NCBI GenBank assembly: GCA_035048495.1
Contig: CM068546.1
Location: 16,002,435-16,066,434, forward strand
Direction: 5' to 3'
Source: Euptelea pleiosperma
Taxonomy: Eukaryota; Streptophyta; Magnoliopsida; Ranunculales; Eupteleaceae
DNA: 64,000 nucleotides
Shown here: piece after piece, positions 35,788 to 47,575 of the stretch
Numbering within the stretch: position 1 is the first letter of the stretch
Layout of the letters: the number at the start of each line of letters is the position of its first letter
Position numbers and translations under genes: made by a program
The notes under the pieces: model-generated
The model's input: only the letters and a program-made list of their open reading frames with translations
Database searches by the model: none
Told to the model about the DNA's origin: nothing

Positions 35788-36390
35788 TGATATTCGCTCA
35801 AAAGTGCTTATTTTAAGCACTTATCCTGTTAGCGTTATCGCACTCTACTACGTAAAACTGCTCTAATTATCCACTTTTCTACGTAAGAGTCTATCTCATT
35901 GCGTAAAACACACTTTTCTGGACGAAATGGTATATTTGCATGCATTAAACACATTTTCGGAAGTCTAAATATTAAGCCGTTCTGATAAAGTCTCATTACG
36001 CGCTTCTTCTGTCGCAGGAAACCCCGATGGGACGATTTTCGAGACTTGTGGGCCCAAATCGATCATGAAAGCCCATTATCAAAGCTTAACAAGCCCACAT
36101 GCTATAACTAGAAGATATGGGCCAAATATGGGCTGAATAAGAGGACCAAAAAGCCGGCCCAAAGAACGAAGAGAGTAGGAGAGCCAATGACCAAGAGACG
36201 GACCAAAGCGTTTAAAGCCACATGAGTCAGCAAAGAATGATGGTCGACTCTACTGGAGAAGCGTGAGGATGGTCACAGTGAAGACCAGGGTTCCAGACCC
36301 TCCGCCAGTGCTTTTTTCCATTTTTTTTGATACTTTTTCTCTCATCTCCCCTTATTCTCTCTCTCTCTTCATCTCTCGATCCTCGAATCT

Positions 36391-37219
36391 AGGGCAGAGA
36401 ATTGACAAAAGGTCACACGTGATCTACTACGCGAGCAAAACTCTTAACTCTGCCCAAATGAATTACTCCACCACTGAGAAAGAACTCCTGGCGGTAGTCT
36501 TCGCCCTTGATAAATTCCGTCAGTACCTCTTAGCCACTAAGGTGGTAGTGTACACTGATCATGCAGCCCTTCGTTATCTCATGTCGAAAAAGGAAACCAA
36601 GCCTCGATTAATTCGATGGATTCTCTTACTACAGGAATTCGACCTCGAGATTAAGGATAAGAAAGGAACTGAGAATGTAGTGGCTGATCACTTGTCTAGA
36701 CTGACTTTAGAGTCATCCTTCGACACCCAGCCCATCCCTGAGACCTTTCCAGATGAACAACTGTTCGCCATCTCTGTTAATCCTTGGTATGCTGACATTG
36801 TCAACTACCTTGTCACCGAAGAAATGCCGTCACACTGGTCAAAACAGGACAAAAGCCAATTCCTAGCAAGAGTTAAGTACTACTCTTGGGATGACCCTTA
36901 TTTGTATAAATACTGTCCTGACCAGATCATTCGTCTCTGTGTCCCTGAGTCGGACCAACTCAATATCTTATCCTCGTGTCATCACCAACCTTGTGGTGGT
37001 CATTTCAGCACTAAGAAGACTGCAGAAAAAGTGCTGCAATGCGGATTCTACTGGCCCACATTATTTAAAGATGCCCACATCTACAGCAAAACCTGTCCTA
37101 ATTGCCAGCATCTAGGCCGCATTTCCCAGAGGAACATGATGCCCCTCACTCCCATCCAGGTCGATGAAATATTTGACATTTGGGGCATCGACTTCATGGG
37201 CCCCTTTCCCATTTCCTAA
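36391..37219 (+). pseudogene. pol: RNase H-integrase N-terminal fragment
   Basis: The frame enters RNase H after the first catalytic Asp (DASDYALG is missing). It continues through [23 protein letters not shown] and ADHLSRL, then the integrase zinc finger (CPNCQ) and [10 protein letters not shown]. It stops at a TAA at 37217-37219 where element 2 has TAT (Tyr). It closely matches element 2 and keeps the frame that element 2 lost to its one-base deletion near 22231. Confidence 0.88.
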
Positions 37220-38083
37220 GGTTTTGAGTACATTCTCCTTGCGGTAGACTATGTATCCAAATGGATAGAAGCCATTCCCACCAAGACCAATGACCACAAA
37301 GTGGTGGTCAAATTCCTAAAGGAGTTCATCTTCGCTCGATTCGGTGCCCCTAAGGCCATCATTAGTGATGGGGGCACCCATTTCTGCAATAAGATATTCG
37401 AGAACTTAATGAAGAAGTATGGGGTAACCCACAAGGTTGCCCTAGCTTATCATCCGCAGACTAGTGGTCAAGTAGAGGTCTCTAATCGTCAGATCAAGCA
37501 GATCTTGGAGAAGACAGTCAATACCACACGTAAAGACTGGTCTACTCGTCTCACTGATGCTTTATGGGCATACAGAACCGCCTACAAGACCCCACTCAAT
37601 ATGTCTCCCTATCGTCTCGTCTTTGGGAAACCCTGTCATCTTCCGGTAGAGATTGAACATCGTGCCCTGTGGGCCATTAAGAAGCTCAACTTCGACCTAG
37701 ACTCCGCAGGGGAGGAGCGAAAACTTCAAATGAATGAGTTAGAAGAACTCAGAAATGATGCCTACAACTTGTCCAAGAATTACAAAGCCAAAATGAAGTG
37801 GATACATGACAAGAGCATCCTCAGGAAAGAGTTCCATCCAGGACAGAAGGTCCTTCTTTATAATTCTCGTCTTCATCTCTTCCCTGGAAAACTGAAATCT
37901 AGGTGGACCGGTCCTTATACGGTCACAGCAGTCACACCCTTCGGGGCAATCACTATTGAGGATCCCAAGGATCACTCCTCATTCCAGGTCAATGGTCAGC
38001 GTCTTAAGCAATTCCATGAACTTGATGTGTCGTTCATTCAGACTTTTGAAATTGATCTCATCGATCCTATTTATGTCGACTGA
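37220..38083 (+). pseudogene. pol: Integrase catalytic and C-terminal fragment
   Basis: Same frame as the upstream fragment after one premature stop. It has ISDGGTHF (second Asp), [13 protein letters not shown] (Glu), the [17 protein letters not shown] region and the C-terminal GPY-like module with [14 protein letters not shown]. It ends with the family's usual C-terminus IDPIYVD and TGA. No chromodomain. Without a start codon, gag or RT it is a relic. Confidence 0.88.
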
Positions 38084-40002
38084 TGATCCACTCAGTCTCC
38101 TGTGCTCCAACTTGGTTGGGGGTGCCTGTCACCCCCGTCATGTCTGGCTGAAGACGTAAAACTTAGCGCTTTCGGAAAGGCAATTCCGGTATTCCTAGAG
38201 TACATGAGTCTCATGCATTTGTTATTACTGTTATATCTCTGGAAATGCAGGTACATTCAGTCTTCCGATCATCAGGTACCACACACTGTCGAGTTTCTGC
38301 CGACTTGGTAACATCCTTCCTGAATCTTTGCATCATCATCTCTGATTTGTTATCATTTTATGTCCCGGTATTGAGCACCGAGGACGGTGCTATATTTTGG
38401 CTGGGGGTGGGTATTTACCAAAACTCATGTCTTTATAAAAAAAAAAAAAAAAAAAAAAAATTTCTTATTTTTTGGGTGATTTCCGATGTTCTCCAAAAGT
38501 TTTCTAGAATTTCAAAAATGTGTCAAATACCCTGACTTTGATTAGCTAAAAACCTTTGTTAAGTCAGTATTGAGGATGTCAATTTTTGTTTAAAGTTAGC
38601 ATTGAGTCAAGTCAAGTGTGACTACAGCAGGTTTGAAAACTTAGAAAAAATCAGATTCGGCACAATTGTACACTATCAACATCAGAGTCATCCTAAGTTT
38701 GGAAATTCTAGAGATCCTGTGAGAAGAATTGTGGAGACCTAACCCAGTAAGCTTTCGAGCCTTTAATCATTTCAGAGAGTATACATTAATCCTGAGTCAC
38801 AAGATGACTCACTATTCTTCATGCCCGCAATATTCGTTGAGAGATCTCATTATCTTTTGCTTCGATCATAAAACTCGGAACGACATCAACATTGGATTAC
38901 TACGACAGAACCTTCTCTGTATCCAGTCAAGACAGTATACATGATAGTGCAAACCCTAGAAAATGATTTAGGCCATTTTTCTGAACCATTCAGCCTTTTT
39001 ACTCACCTGAATTATACTTCACTAGAAACCCCTTGAGCCGTTTTATAAAAGCCTTTTATTTGCAAACCCATCAACCTAAAATCCAGTCCAGCTACGAAAC
39101 ATGACTGGCTACCCTTATTTTGAGATGGACAAAAGAATAACTGATGTGGGTGTACCGTGAAAAAGAAAAGTAAAGAAGAAGAATCAAAAGGAAAAGAAAA
39201 TGGTTCAAGCCAAAAACAAAATATAGAAAGAAAGTATGAAGAAGAGCTGAAAAGAAATTGAGCAGTCTTAGAAATATCAAGAAAAAGAGAAAAATACGAA
39301 AAAAGGAAAAAGAACCAGATAATGGTGTTACGTCGCAGGAAAAATTAAAGAAAATGGCAATATCCTCTCAAGATCTTTGAAATCCTGTATTCCTTTATCT
39401 CTCTACACCTGACCTAAGCCTCATTACAACCCAGGAAAGTCCTACTTGATTCTAGGATAGTACGATCATAAAATGTGGAGATTGGAGAAAGAGAAGCTAT
39501 AGAGTTTGATCTGACGTTCCCGAGTGAAGTGGTATTCCAATCATGAGATCTTCTTCTGTTAAAGATGTCCTTCCTTCAAATAAAACATATGTGAGATCTT
39601 TTGCCTCTTTATATTAAATACATCTCCTCACATATAAATTGAGAGAAAAGAAGAAAACCCTTCTTGTGTGATTCTATTCTGAGTGCTAAACATGTGAGAT
39701 TTGAGGTCGAGGCATAAAAACTTAGAGGTGATCTGGAAATCTTTACTGTCGGATGATGAGAACGTTGAGCACACACACACGCAGAGTCTGACTATTCTGG
39801 GTCATGATTATCAGTCTATAGTCTTGCCAAAACTTTCCAACTCTTCGCTAGCATGTAACTATTTTTGCATCCATTCAATGATTTGACGAACGGGGTTTTC
39901 CCTGAGCTAATATGAAAAAGTGTGCAGCATGTGCAGAGCCCTTTTAAGCTCATGTATTTTGCACTAATTGCCAAGGATTGGCAATATGCTGGTTGGGGGT
40001 TG
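38084..40002 (+). other. Non-coding 3' region and PPT of chimeric element
   Basis: Landmarks: post-stop hairpin GGGGGTG/CACCCCC (38118-38136), hairpin AGCACCG/CGGTGCT (38374-38391), an A tract near 38438-38460, the perfect TTGCCAA/TTGGCAA hairpin (39968-39984) and the PPT GGTTGGGGGTTG (39991-40002). It is a close plus-strand copy of 19218-21137. No env-like frame. Confidence 0.75.
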
Positions 40003-40257
40003 TGATATTCGCTCAAAAGTGCTTATTTTAAGCACTTATCCTGTTAGCGTTATCGCACTCTATTACGTAAAACTGCTCTAATTATCCACTTTTCTACGTA
40101 AGAGTCTATCTCATTGCGTAAAACACACTTTTCTGGACGAAATGGTATATTTGCATGCATTAAACACATTTTCGGAAGTCTAAATATTAAGCCGTTCTGA
40201 TAAAGTCTCATTACGCGCTTCTTCTGTCGCAGGAAACCCCGATGGGACGATTTTCGA

Positions 40258-40342
40258 AAGATAAATAGAGCATTTTACGTAGGAGAATGCAATAACGCTA
40301 AAAGGATAATTGCTTAAAATAAGCACTTTTGAACGAATATCA
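40258..40342 (-). repeat. 85-bp inverted LTR terminus
   Basis: This minus-oriented LTR end (TTTTACGTAGGAGAATGCAA to GAACGAATATCA) abuts the truncated plus LTR at 40257. The two make a head-to-head, inverted pair of LTR termini. The right flank GTGATCACC continues into the gag start of element G, so a minus LTR probably once lay inside that gag. Confidence 0.75.
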
Positions 40343-40534
40343 GTGATCACCTAGATTCTCACAAAAATTGTAGTAGGTCTCATACAGAGACCGTTCATCT
40401 GCCATCAGAGGCGATAGAGGGGTGTGGTGGACTAACTCGCAGGTCGAGTCATCAAAGGTTAGGACAGGTCCAACCGGGCTTTTGCTTGAAAAAGCAAGCC
40501 CAAGATTTGGCAAAAAGTTGCCAAAAGGAGACAC
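40343..40534 (-). pseudogene. gag: Gag N-terminal remnant of element G
   Basis: The minus frame contains MADERSLYET, comparable to MAVERPLIET in element 2 Gag. The open frame starts at a GTG. The ATG used by element 2 is not conserved. The TTTGGCAA/TTGCCAAA hairpin (40506-40525) is inside the frame. The remnant ends at the inverted LTR terminus. Confidence 0.65.
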
Positions 40535-42885
40535 TGGAGTAGTGATCCTAAATGATGCACACCAAGCACAGATAATTCTATTCTAAACAATCAGGATATA
40601 TTTTAGGCATTATCTTGTTTATTTTGGGGCTCGAGTAGATTATGATAGTGGGCGGACCACTGGTTTATCTTTTAATCGCCGGACTAACTGTTTGCATTCA
40701 TGTGTTTTTCACCAGGCTACACTCTTCAGAGCGAATCCTTTAGTACTAACTCTAGTCAACAGCAAGGCAATCAGAAGCCTAGACAGACGTGCGACACAAC
40801 GATTGACTTAAATACGTCCTAGACTAACTGGATTGGTCAAGTATTTAAGAAGAGTGTTCCTTCGGGTTAAGCTAGGGTTGGTGCGTGCTCCTAGTCCACA
40901 CGCAACTAACCGTCGAATAGTCTAGGATGCCACGTCGAGCTCAGTGTACTTGAGTAGCAGGGACCTATGGGTGTGTTAGACAACAGGGACCCGCGTTCGT
41001 GGTCATATTTCAACTGGATGTTAAGTGGGTTCGCTTTGTGTGGATTTTTCCTCGAAGATGTTAATTAAAATTATTTTTGAAATTCGCGGGGTCCACTAAC
41101 TAGTCGGTCAGCGGGTCGATGAAGATGGGCCCGGCTATTGGCCCTCATGGGTTGATGATGTCCATCATCTCACAGAATGATGTGACAGACAGTCTAATGG
41201 CGATCGGATGGATGGTGACTTGATTGGGACTCAGATTGGTAGATCGACGGATCTAGAGAGATCCAACGGTCCGATTGAAGATCCAACGGTCCGATGGAAG
41301 ATCCAACGGTCAGAAAGCTAAGGGAGATGAGATAGAGCTGATAGGCAGGAGTTCTGGGGTTAGGTCAGTAGATTCGAGGATCGAGAGATGAAGAGAGAGA
41401 GAGAATAAGGAGAGATGAGAGAAAAAGTATCAAAAAAATGGAAAAAAGCACTGGCGGAGGGTCTGGAACCCTGTTCTTCACTGTGACCATCCTCACGCTT
41501 CTCCAGTAGAGTCGACTATCATTCTTTGCTGACTCATGTGGCTTTAAACGCTTTGGTCCGTCTCTTGGTCATTGGCTCTCCGGCTCTCTTCGTTCTTTGG
41601 GCCGACTTTATGGTCCTCTTATTCAGCCCATATTTGGCCCATATCTTCTAGTCATAGCATGTGGGCTCTTTAAGCTTTGATAATGGGCTTTCATGATCGA
41701 TTTGGGCCCACAAGTCTTGAGAATCGTCCCATCGGGTTTCCTGCGACAGAAGAAGCGCGTAATGAGACTTTATCAGAACGGCTTAATATCTAGACTTCCG
41801 AAAATGTGTTTAATGCATGCAAATATACCATTTCGTCCAGAAAAGTGTGTTCTACGCAACAGAAGAGACTCTTACGTAGAAAAGTAGGTAAATAGAGTAT
41901 TTTACGTAGGAGAATGCAATAACGCTAAAAGGATAATTGCTTAAAATAAGCACTTTTGAGCGAATATCAAACGGCCACGCCACGCAAGTCAAATATGTTG
42001 ATGCTAAAAAACAAATGGACATGCGGCACAATAATCATCCAATTGCATAGTATCGCACTCAAGGCGATGATAGAGACTTACTTCCCGTGGGCCACACCAG
42101 GAAATCACCTTCGTGGGATAGGGAGGGGTATCCAAATGGGCTTGGGCCCGATTCCACCTCTTTTAGCTTTCGCTCCCTACCCACATTGGGATCGTATGCT
42201 GTAGAAAAGTTAGATCGCACGGTCTAGGTATTTGGGATTCTATTTGGAAGATCCTTGCCTTTTTAGGGTTCACAGAACAAGCACTGGATTGAGGAAAGTT
42301 TTTGAATTATTTTCCAAATTCGAGATGGGTTAAAATTTAAGAATTCTCAGATTGGAAAATACCTAGATTGAAAAGTTTCCTGAACTGTGGAGATCTTCCG
42401 AGAGAGATTTGATTGCGAGATCTATATTTGGGGTATTTCCTTTTGCAAACTTTTCCAAATTCGAAGGATTTCTAAAGATAGAAATTCTTCTAAAGTGGAA
42501 ACTTCTAAGAAGGGAAACCCTAATTTAGCAGAGTTTCAAGATTTTAGAATCTTTCCAAAAATCGCAAATCCTCGATTGGTGATTTCTAAAAATCTGTAGA
42601 ATATAAAACCCTAATTTTTTTGAATTTTGATTTTTTTGGTATTGTTCACTTAATCTAGGGTTTCTAAAAAACCCTAGAACAAGATCTAGCAGTTATTTGG
42701 AAAGTAGTAAATTTCATAAATTATTACAACTTTCCACTCGGCCTTCCGAGGCATTAAAAATAGTAATTTAAAGGTAGCTAAAAATAACTAAAAAAATGGA
42801 AAGTTTCCAAAACACTGGATCTTCCCGCTTGAGCAGCTTTCTAATTCCGTCAGCTACGTGCTTTTTCGCACTCCCGTAAACCCGA
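40535..42885 (-). other. Leader of element G
   Basis: It is non-coding and matches the leader of element 2 in order and sequence. It lacks about 150 bp where an LTR fragment (41061-41969) now lies, and also lacks a short block near 42425. Confidence 0.75.
41061..41969 (-). repeat. Truncated LTR inserted in the leader of element G
   Basis: The minus-oriented LTR runs from its proper terminus (GAGCGAATATCA, 41969) to a break in the TTAATTAAAATTATTTTTGA segment. It includes three GATCCAACGG boxes (41261-41314) and resembles the first 900 bp of solo LTR C. The far end is missing, together with about 150 bp of leader, so it is a deletion product. Confidence 0.8.
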
Positions 42886-42900
42886 CCGGCAACGACGCCA
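42886..42900 (-). promoter_or_regulatory. Primer binding site, tRNA-Asp type (element G)
   Basis: TGGCGTCGTTGCCGG on the minus strand follows LTR end CTTTCA plus AA. It matches the expected tRNA-Asp PBS with one mismatch, at a different position from that in element 2. Confidence 0.78.
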
Positions 42901-43947
42901 TTTGAAAGTAGGGTATTTCAGCGTCATCGGATCGGAAACCCTAATCTCAATAATATTTTTTATGATCCAGTTCACTCACATCTTAAAATTTGCAAAATAC
43001 AAACTTAAGCACAGTGGATAGTGTCGGATGTCGATCCTCACTCGATGCTAGATGGGTTAGCTCAGTTAGGAACATAAAATAACGAAAAATGATACATAAC
43101 TTGTGGAGAGGTGAGAAAGATGGGTCGGCATTAAAATAACCATATTATTTTTAGAGATTTTGAGTAACGATCACAACATTCATAAAAAAAAATGCAAACA
43201 CAAAATGGAAAAGCAAAATTTATTATTAATAAAATGCAAACTACAAGAGATGAAATTGGCCTAAAAAGCATGCAAAGTAGAAAAAAAGAAATAGAGAGAG
43301 AAAATAGGTCTAAAATGTAGATAGAGAAAGTGAAAATAAGAGTCTAGAGAGAGAGAGAGAGGAGAAGAGAGAGAAAATGGATGAAAAGGCTTACCAAGGG
43401 GGAAACACGGCTATGCCATGGGTTACCACTAACCGGAGATTGAAGATGGAGGTTGTGAGTGGTCTAACACCATGGTGATGCACGCAGTGCATCAAGGAGA
43501 GGTGAGTGTGATGGGTTATCAAAGGCTGTAGACGAAGCAGTGGAGATGAGATGGTCCACTAATGTTGATGGTCTCGACAAGATGGTGGAGGTGATGGTGG
43601 TGGCAAGTTGCTGGCCATCGATTGGAGAGGGCTGCTGGAGTTACAGGTAGGAGTCCCACGAACCAGCAGGTGAACAAGGAGATGAAGGTGTGGTGGAGAT
43701 GGAGGCTGGTGGAGCGGTAATGAGAGAGAAGGGCAGTGGTAGATGGAGAGGGTTGTTGGCGAGGTGTTTGACGGTGGTGGCTGGGCGGTGGCTGACTGGT
43801 GTTGCAAGTTGCAACACCAGATCGTCTTCCTCTTCTCCCATTTTCTTTGTCTTATTCTATTTTTTTTATTTTTTTTTCTTGGCTGGATTTGCAGGTGGTG
43901 GAGGCGTGGGCTGCTTGCAGGTGAGAGATGAAGATGGGTTGCTGAAC

Positions 43948-46900
43948 TGTCATGCCTCGAATTCGGATACCCTGATACGACCCAAAAATCCGTGGATCGA
44001 CCCGTACCCGAACCCAGAGGTGATCCATGAATGTCCCCTAGTGGTCCAATTAGGTCAATTAGACTACTAAGGTTCATTCGAAAACCCACTACGTAAAAAA
44101 AAAGAATATAGATGTAGAAAATAAATAATTAAAATAATTCAATCAATCAACTAAATGTGGAGAGAAGGAGGTGAGAACATGCTTTCAATCAAAGGCTTAC
44201 ATGCCCGTGAAAATAAATAACCAAGTTTAGAACAGTCAAAATCAAGTCTTCTAAAGCGTGGGATCGACTCCCAAATCCTCGCCGATCTCCTCGAATGCAC
44301 CAGAGTCTTTCGTCTCAAAATCATCTCACGTACCCGGCTCCTTAAAATCTGAAAATGGTATCGGTGTAGCACCGTGAGCCGAGGCCCAGTAATACAACAG
44401 TGTGCATGGTATGATATCATACTATAAAAGTTTTTAACCAAGGTATGCATCTCAATCATATAATAAGGATGACATGAATATGAGGTGAATGCAAGTGAGT
44501 ACGGGATGCCAATGCAACTAGTACCCATAACCACATCCATCTCCTTCCCGCACTGGGAGCGGTCTCATTGACCCATCTGCAGGATATAATAACGTCTGGG
44601 GCCTTTCACCATAGGGTACCGAACCCTGATTAATTGATAAAACCAATATGAACGTATATAATATACTTCAACCCCGTTCCTTTATGCACCCCTTATATGA
44701 AATAACGTGATGATCATGGTATGACAACAAGATGGTACTAGGGTTAAATGGCATAAGCACACATGTATTTAACATTTAAATAAGAATATAAAATAAACAT
44801 ATGATTATCAAGAATAATAATATGGGAATGAACTAGGGTTAAACAACATGAATAACATGTAAACGATCACCAAAGATCACGATCAACATCGATGAATAAT
44901 ATAAGTGAAAATCGCAAGAGAATCCAGCACACCATGGCCGAACCCTATGAGGGATCAATGGCACAAGGTCAAACCCTAAAGAGGGATTCAAGACACTTGG
45001 CCAAACCATATGAGAGATCCAAGACACATGGGTGGGATCCCCATGCATACAAGTATAGGTCAAACCATTTAGGTTTAATAGTCAATAAGTCATGACCGAA
45101 CCACTAAGGGTTTCCAAAGCCATTAATCGTATAAAATCCAAGAAATAGGTAGTTCACAGAAAATATAGTTTCTTGTAAAAATCATAACTAAATAAATATA
45201 AATTAGAAAAATATAAACTCAATGGATTTAAAAACTAGATTCATAGAGGTTTTTAGGACAAATAAATATAAAAATGTTCAGATTCAAAATATAGATCAAA
45301 ATCCTTAATTAATTTGACCGGACAGAATCTGGAATTTTGTGTTTTATAGAAAAGTCTCGCACATTTGAAAAATCATAACTTAATCAATACAAATCAGAAA
45401 AATACAAACTTAAATGTTATAGAAACTAGATTTACAGAGATATGTAGAAAAAATAAATAGAAAAATATTTAGATTCAAAATATGGGTCGAAACCCTTAAT
45501 GAAGTAGGCCAGACAGAATTTGAAATTCTGGGTTTTACAGAAAGGTCTAGCACATTTGAAAAATCATAACTTAATCAATACAAGTCAGTAAATTTAAACT
45601 CAAAGGTTTTAGAAACTAAATTAATAGAGGTATCTATAAAAAATAATTAGAAAAATATTTAAGTTAAAAATAGAGATCAAAATTCTAAGTGAAGTGGACC
45701 ATATAAAATCTGAAATTCTGGGTTTTTTTATAAAGTCCAACAACTTAGAAAAATCATAACTTAATTAATACAAATCAGAAAAATACAAACGTAAAGGTTT
45801 TAGAAACTAAATTGATAGGGGTATCTATGAAAAATAATTAAAAAAATATTTAGATTAAAAATATAGATCGAAATCCCAAGTGAAGTGGACCGTGTAAAAT
45901 CTAAAATTCTGAGTTTTATAGAAAAGTCCAGTACGTTTGAAAAATCATAACTTAATCAATATAAATTAGAAAACTACAAACTCAAAGGTTCTAGAAACTA
46001 GATTGATAGAAGTATCTATGAAAAATAATTAAAAAAATATTTAGGTTAAAAATATATATCAAAATCCTAAATGAATTGGACCGTGTAAAATCTGAAATTC
46101 TGGGTTATTTTGTAAAGTCCAACAACTTAGAAAAATTATAATTAAATAAATATAAATCAGAAAAATACAAACTAAACGGTTTTGGAAAATAGATTCGTAG
46201 AGGTATTTAGAAAAAAATAATTATAAAAAGATTCGACTCATAAAAATATAACAAAAATGATAAAGAACATAGTAATCTGTTATAGGTACAAAATAGACTA
46301 TGGCCAAACCCATCATGGTGGCCCAAAATAAAGATCAACCCAATAAGAAAAAAAGTAAATATTGTTGAAATTAATTTATAATGAGTATCAACCATTATTT
46401 AATGAAAGAGAAATAAAATCTTGAAGAAAAACAAGTATAAGATGGATCAAACACACTTACCTCAAGGTTTCTTGAATTTTAATGAAAATCAAAAGTTTCT
46501 TCAAATTTGAAAGTCGTCGGATCGTCCTCTTCTCGGGGTATGTTCTTCTATTCAGAGTCCCCGTCAATTCTCCCTTCTTGCTCGATTACGATCGGTGCCC
46601 AGATGAAGGTTTAATGGAGCTTTCTCTATTCGGCAATGGAGTTGGGTTGTGAAAGCTTCTAAAGCTTTAGGGTTTTTCATAAATAGGTTTAGAGAAGGAT
46701 TAGGGTTTCTATTTTAGTGAAATTCCTAAACTATCAAAGGGATGACTTTTTCAACCCTCAAAAACTTATATTTTACACTACTAATGGGTTAGAAATGGGC
46801 CCAAGGCCCATATATAACATTAGGCTTCATTTAAGAATATTATTAAGCCAAAAAGGCCTCTAGATTGGCCATACGGGCCTACCCAACAATCATAACACAA

Positions 46901-47575
46901 ATAATTATAAATTAATTCAATCAAACTATATTATCTAATTTAAAAGTTCATACAATAAGGTATTGACACATGGCACACACATAAATCACATAAAATAGTC
47001 TAAATATACAAAAATCACAAAAAAGTTCAAAGCCCCGGAAAAGTATCAAGATGACATCGGAATGATCTGAAAAGTGATTCGCGGGTCCCACACTCTTATT
47101 AAATAAATAAAATATAATTAAATATTATTTTTGAAAAATATGCGAATGGTAGGAAGTTCAAAAATTATAAAAATACTATTTTTGTCAAAATCTTCCAAAA
47201 TCTTCGACTAGAGTTTTTATGTCTCAGAAAAGTTCCAAATTTCACAGGTAAGTTGATAAGGATAAAATAGGAATATTTTTGGAGTCTCGGGCCCACAAAA
47301 TAATTTTTTTATAAAAGTTCTGGAATGTTAGCTGCTGCAAAAAAAAGTCCTCTGCAAGTTATGATTCATTATTTTTAGTAGGAATTTAGCCCTAAAGAGT
47401 GAGTTTCAAAAATAGCAGGTTTTTCAAAGTTGTCAGAATGAAACCAAATTAAATACACATACTCGTACATGATATTAAACAATAAAAACAATAATAAGAG
47501 TTTGAAAAAGTTTCAGGTTTTCATTATTAGTTGAATTTACCATAATACCCTAAAACGAAAGTTCGGGGTATTACA
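43948..47575 (-). mobile_element. Unrelated 3.6-kb LTR-type insertion with TSD TGAAC
   Basis: The insert is bounded by TGTCATGCCT and GGGGTATTACA and flanked by TGAAC at 43943-43947 and 47576-47580. In minus orientation it begins TGTAATACCCC and ends GGCATGACA, as in several plant Ty3/gypsy families. It has no convincing ORF and I see no repeat of its ends inside, so it is most likely a long solo LTR; a non-autonomous element without coding capacity is the alternative. A fragment of the same family lies at 51942-52328. It carries a tandem array (45177 on). Confidence 0.82.
45177..46250. repeat. 191-bp tandem repeat, about 5.5 copies
   Basis: AAAAATCATAACT-type unit starts fall at 45177, 45368, 45559, 45749, 45940 and 46131, a spacing of 190-191 bp. 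Each unit carries AAATCAGAAAAATACAAA, a block like GTTTTAGAAACTAGATT, then TCTGAAATTCTGGGTTTT. Unit ends alternate in part between CATTTG or CGTTTG and CAACTTAG, which hints at a two-unit pattern. AT-rich with no ORF. Confidence 0.9.

Larger units (their letters stand above)
35788..40257 (+). mobile_element. Chimeric Athila-like element: LTR fragment fused to RNase H-integrase
   Basis: Order: first 603 bp of an LTR (35788-36390), an abrupt switch into RNase H coding sequence, integrase to 38083, non-coding 3' region, PPT (39991-40002) and the first 255 bp of the 3' LTR (40003-40257). The two LTR fragments are nearly identical to each other and to solo LTR C. The left junction shares TCTA (36388-36391) between LTR and pol, which suggests end joining at microhomology. 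Everything from mid-LTR to RNase H is gone. The flank before the element is GTACC (35783-35787). Confidence 0.85.

Noticed and set aside
43559..44089. 176-codon minus ORF
   Set aside because: It spans the junction between element G's LTR and the inserted foreign LTR at 43948, so it is a chance fusion.
45177..46250. CRISPR-like or host satellite array
   Set aside because: Units are 191 bp with no spacer structure, and the array lies within the bounds of an LTR insertion with a TSD.
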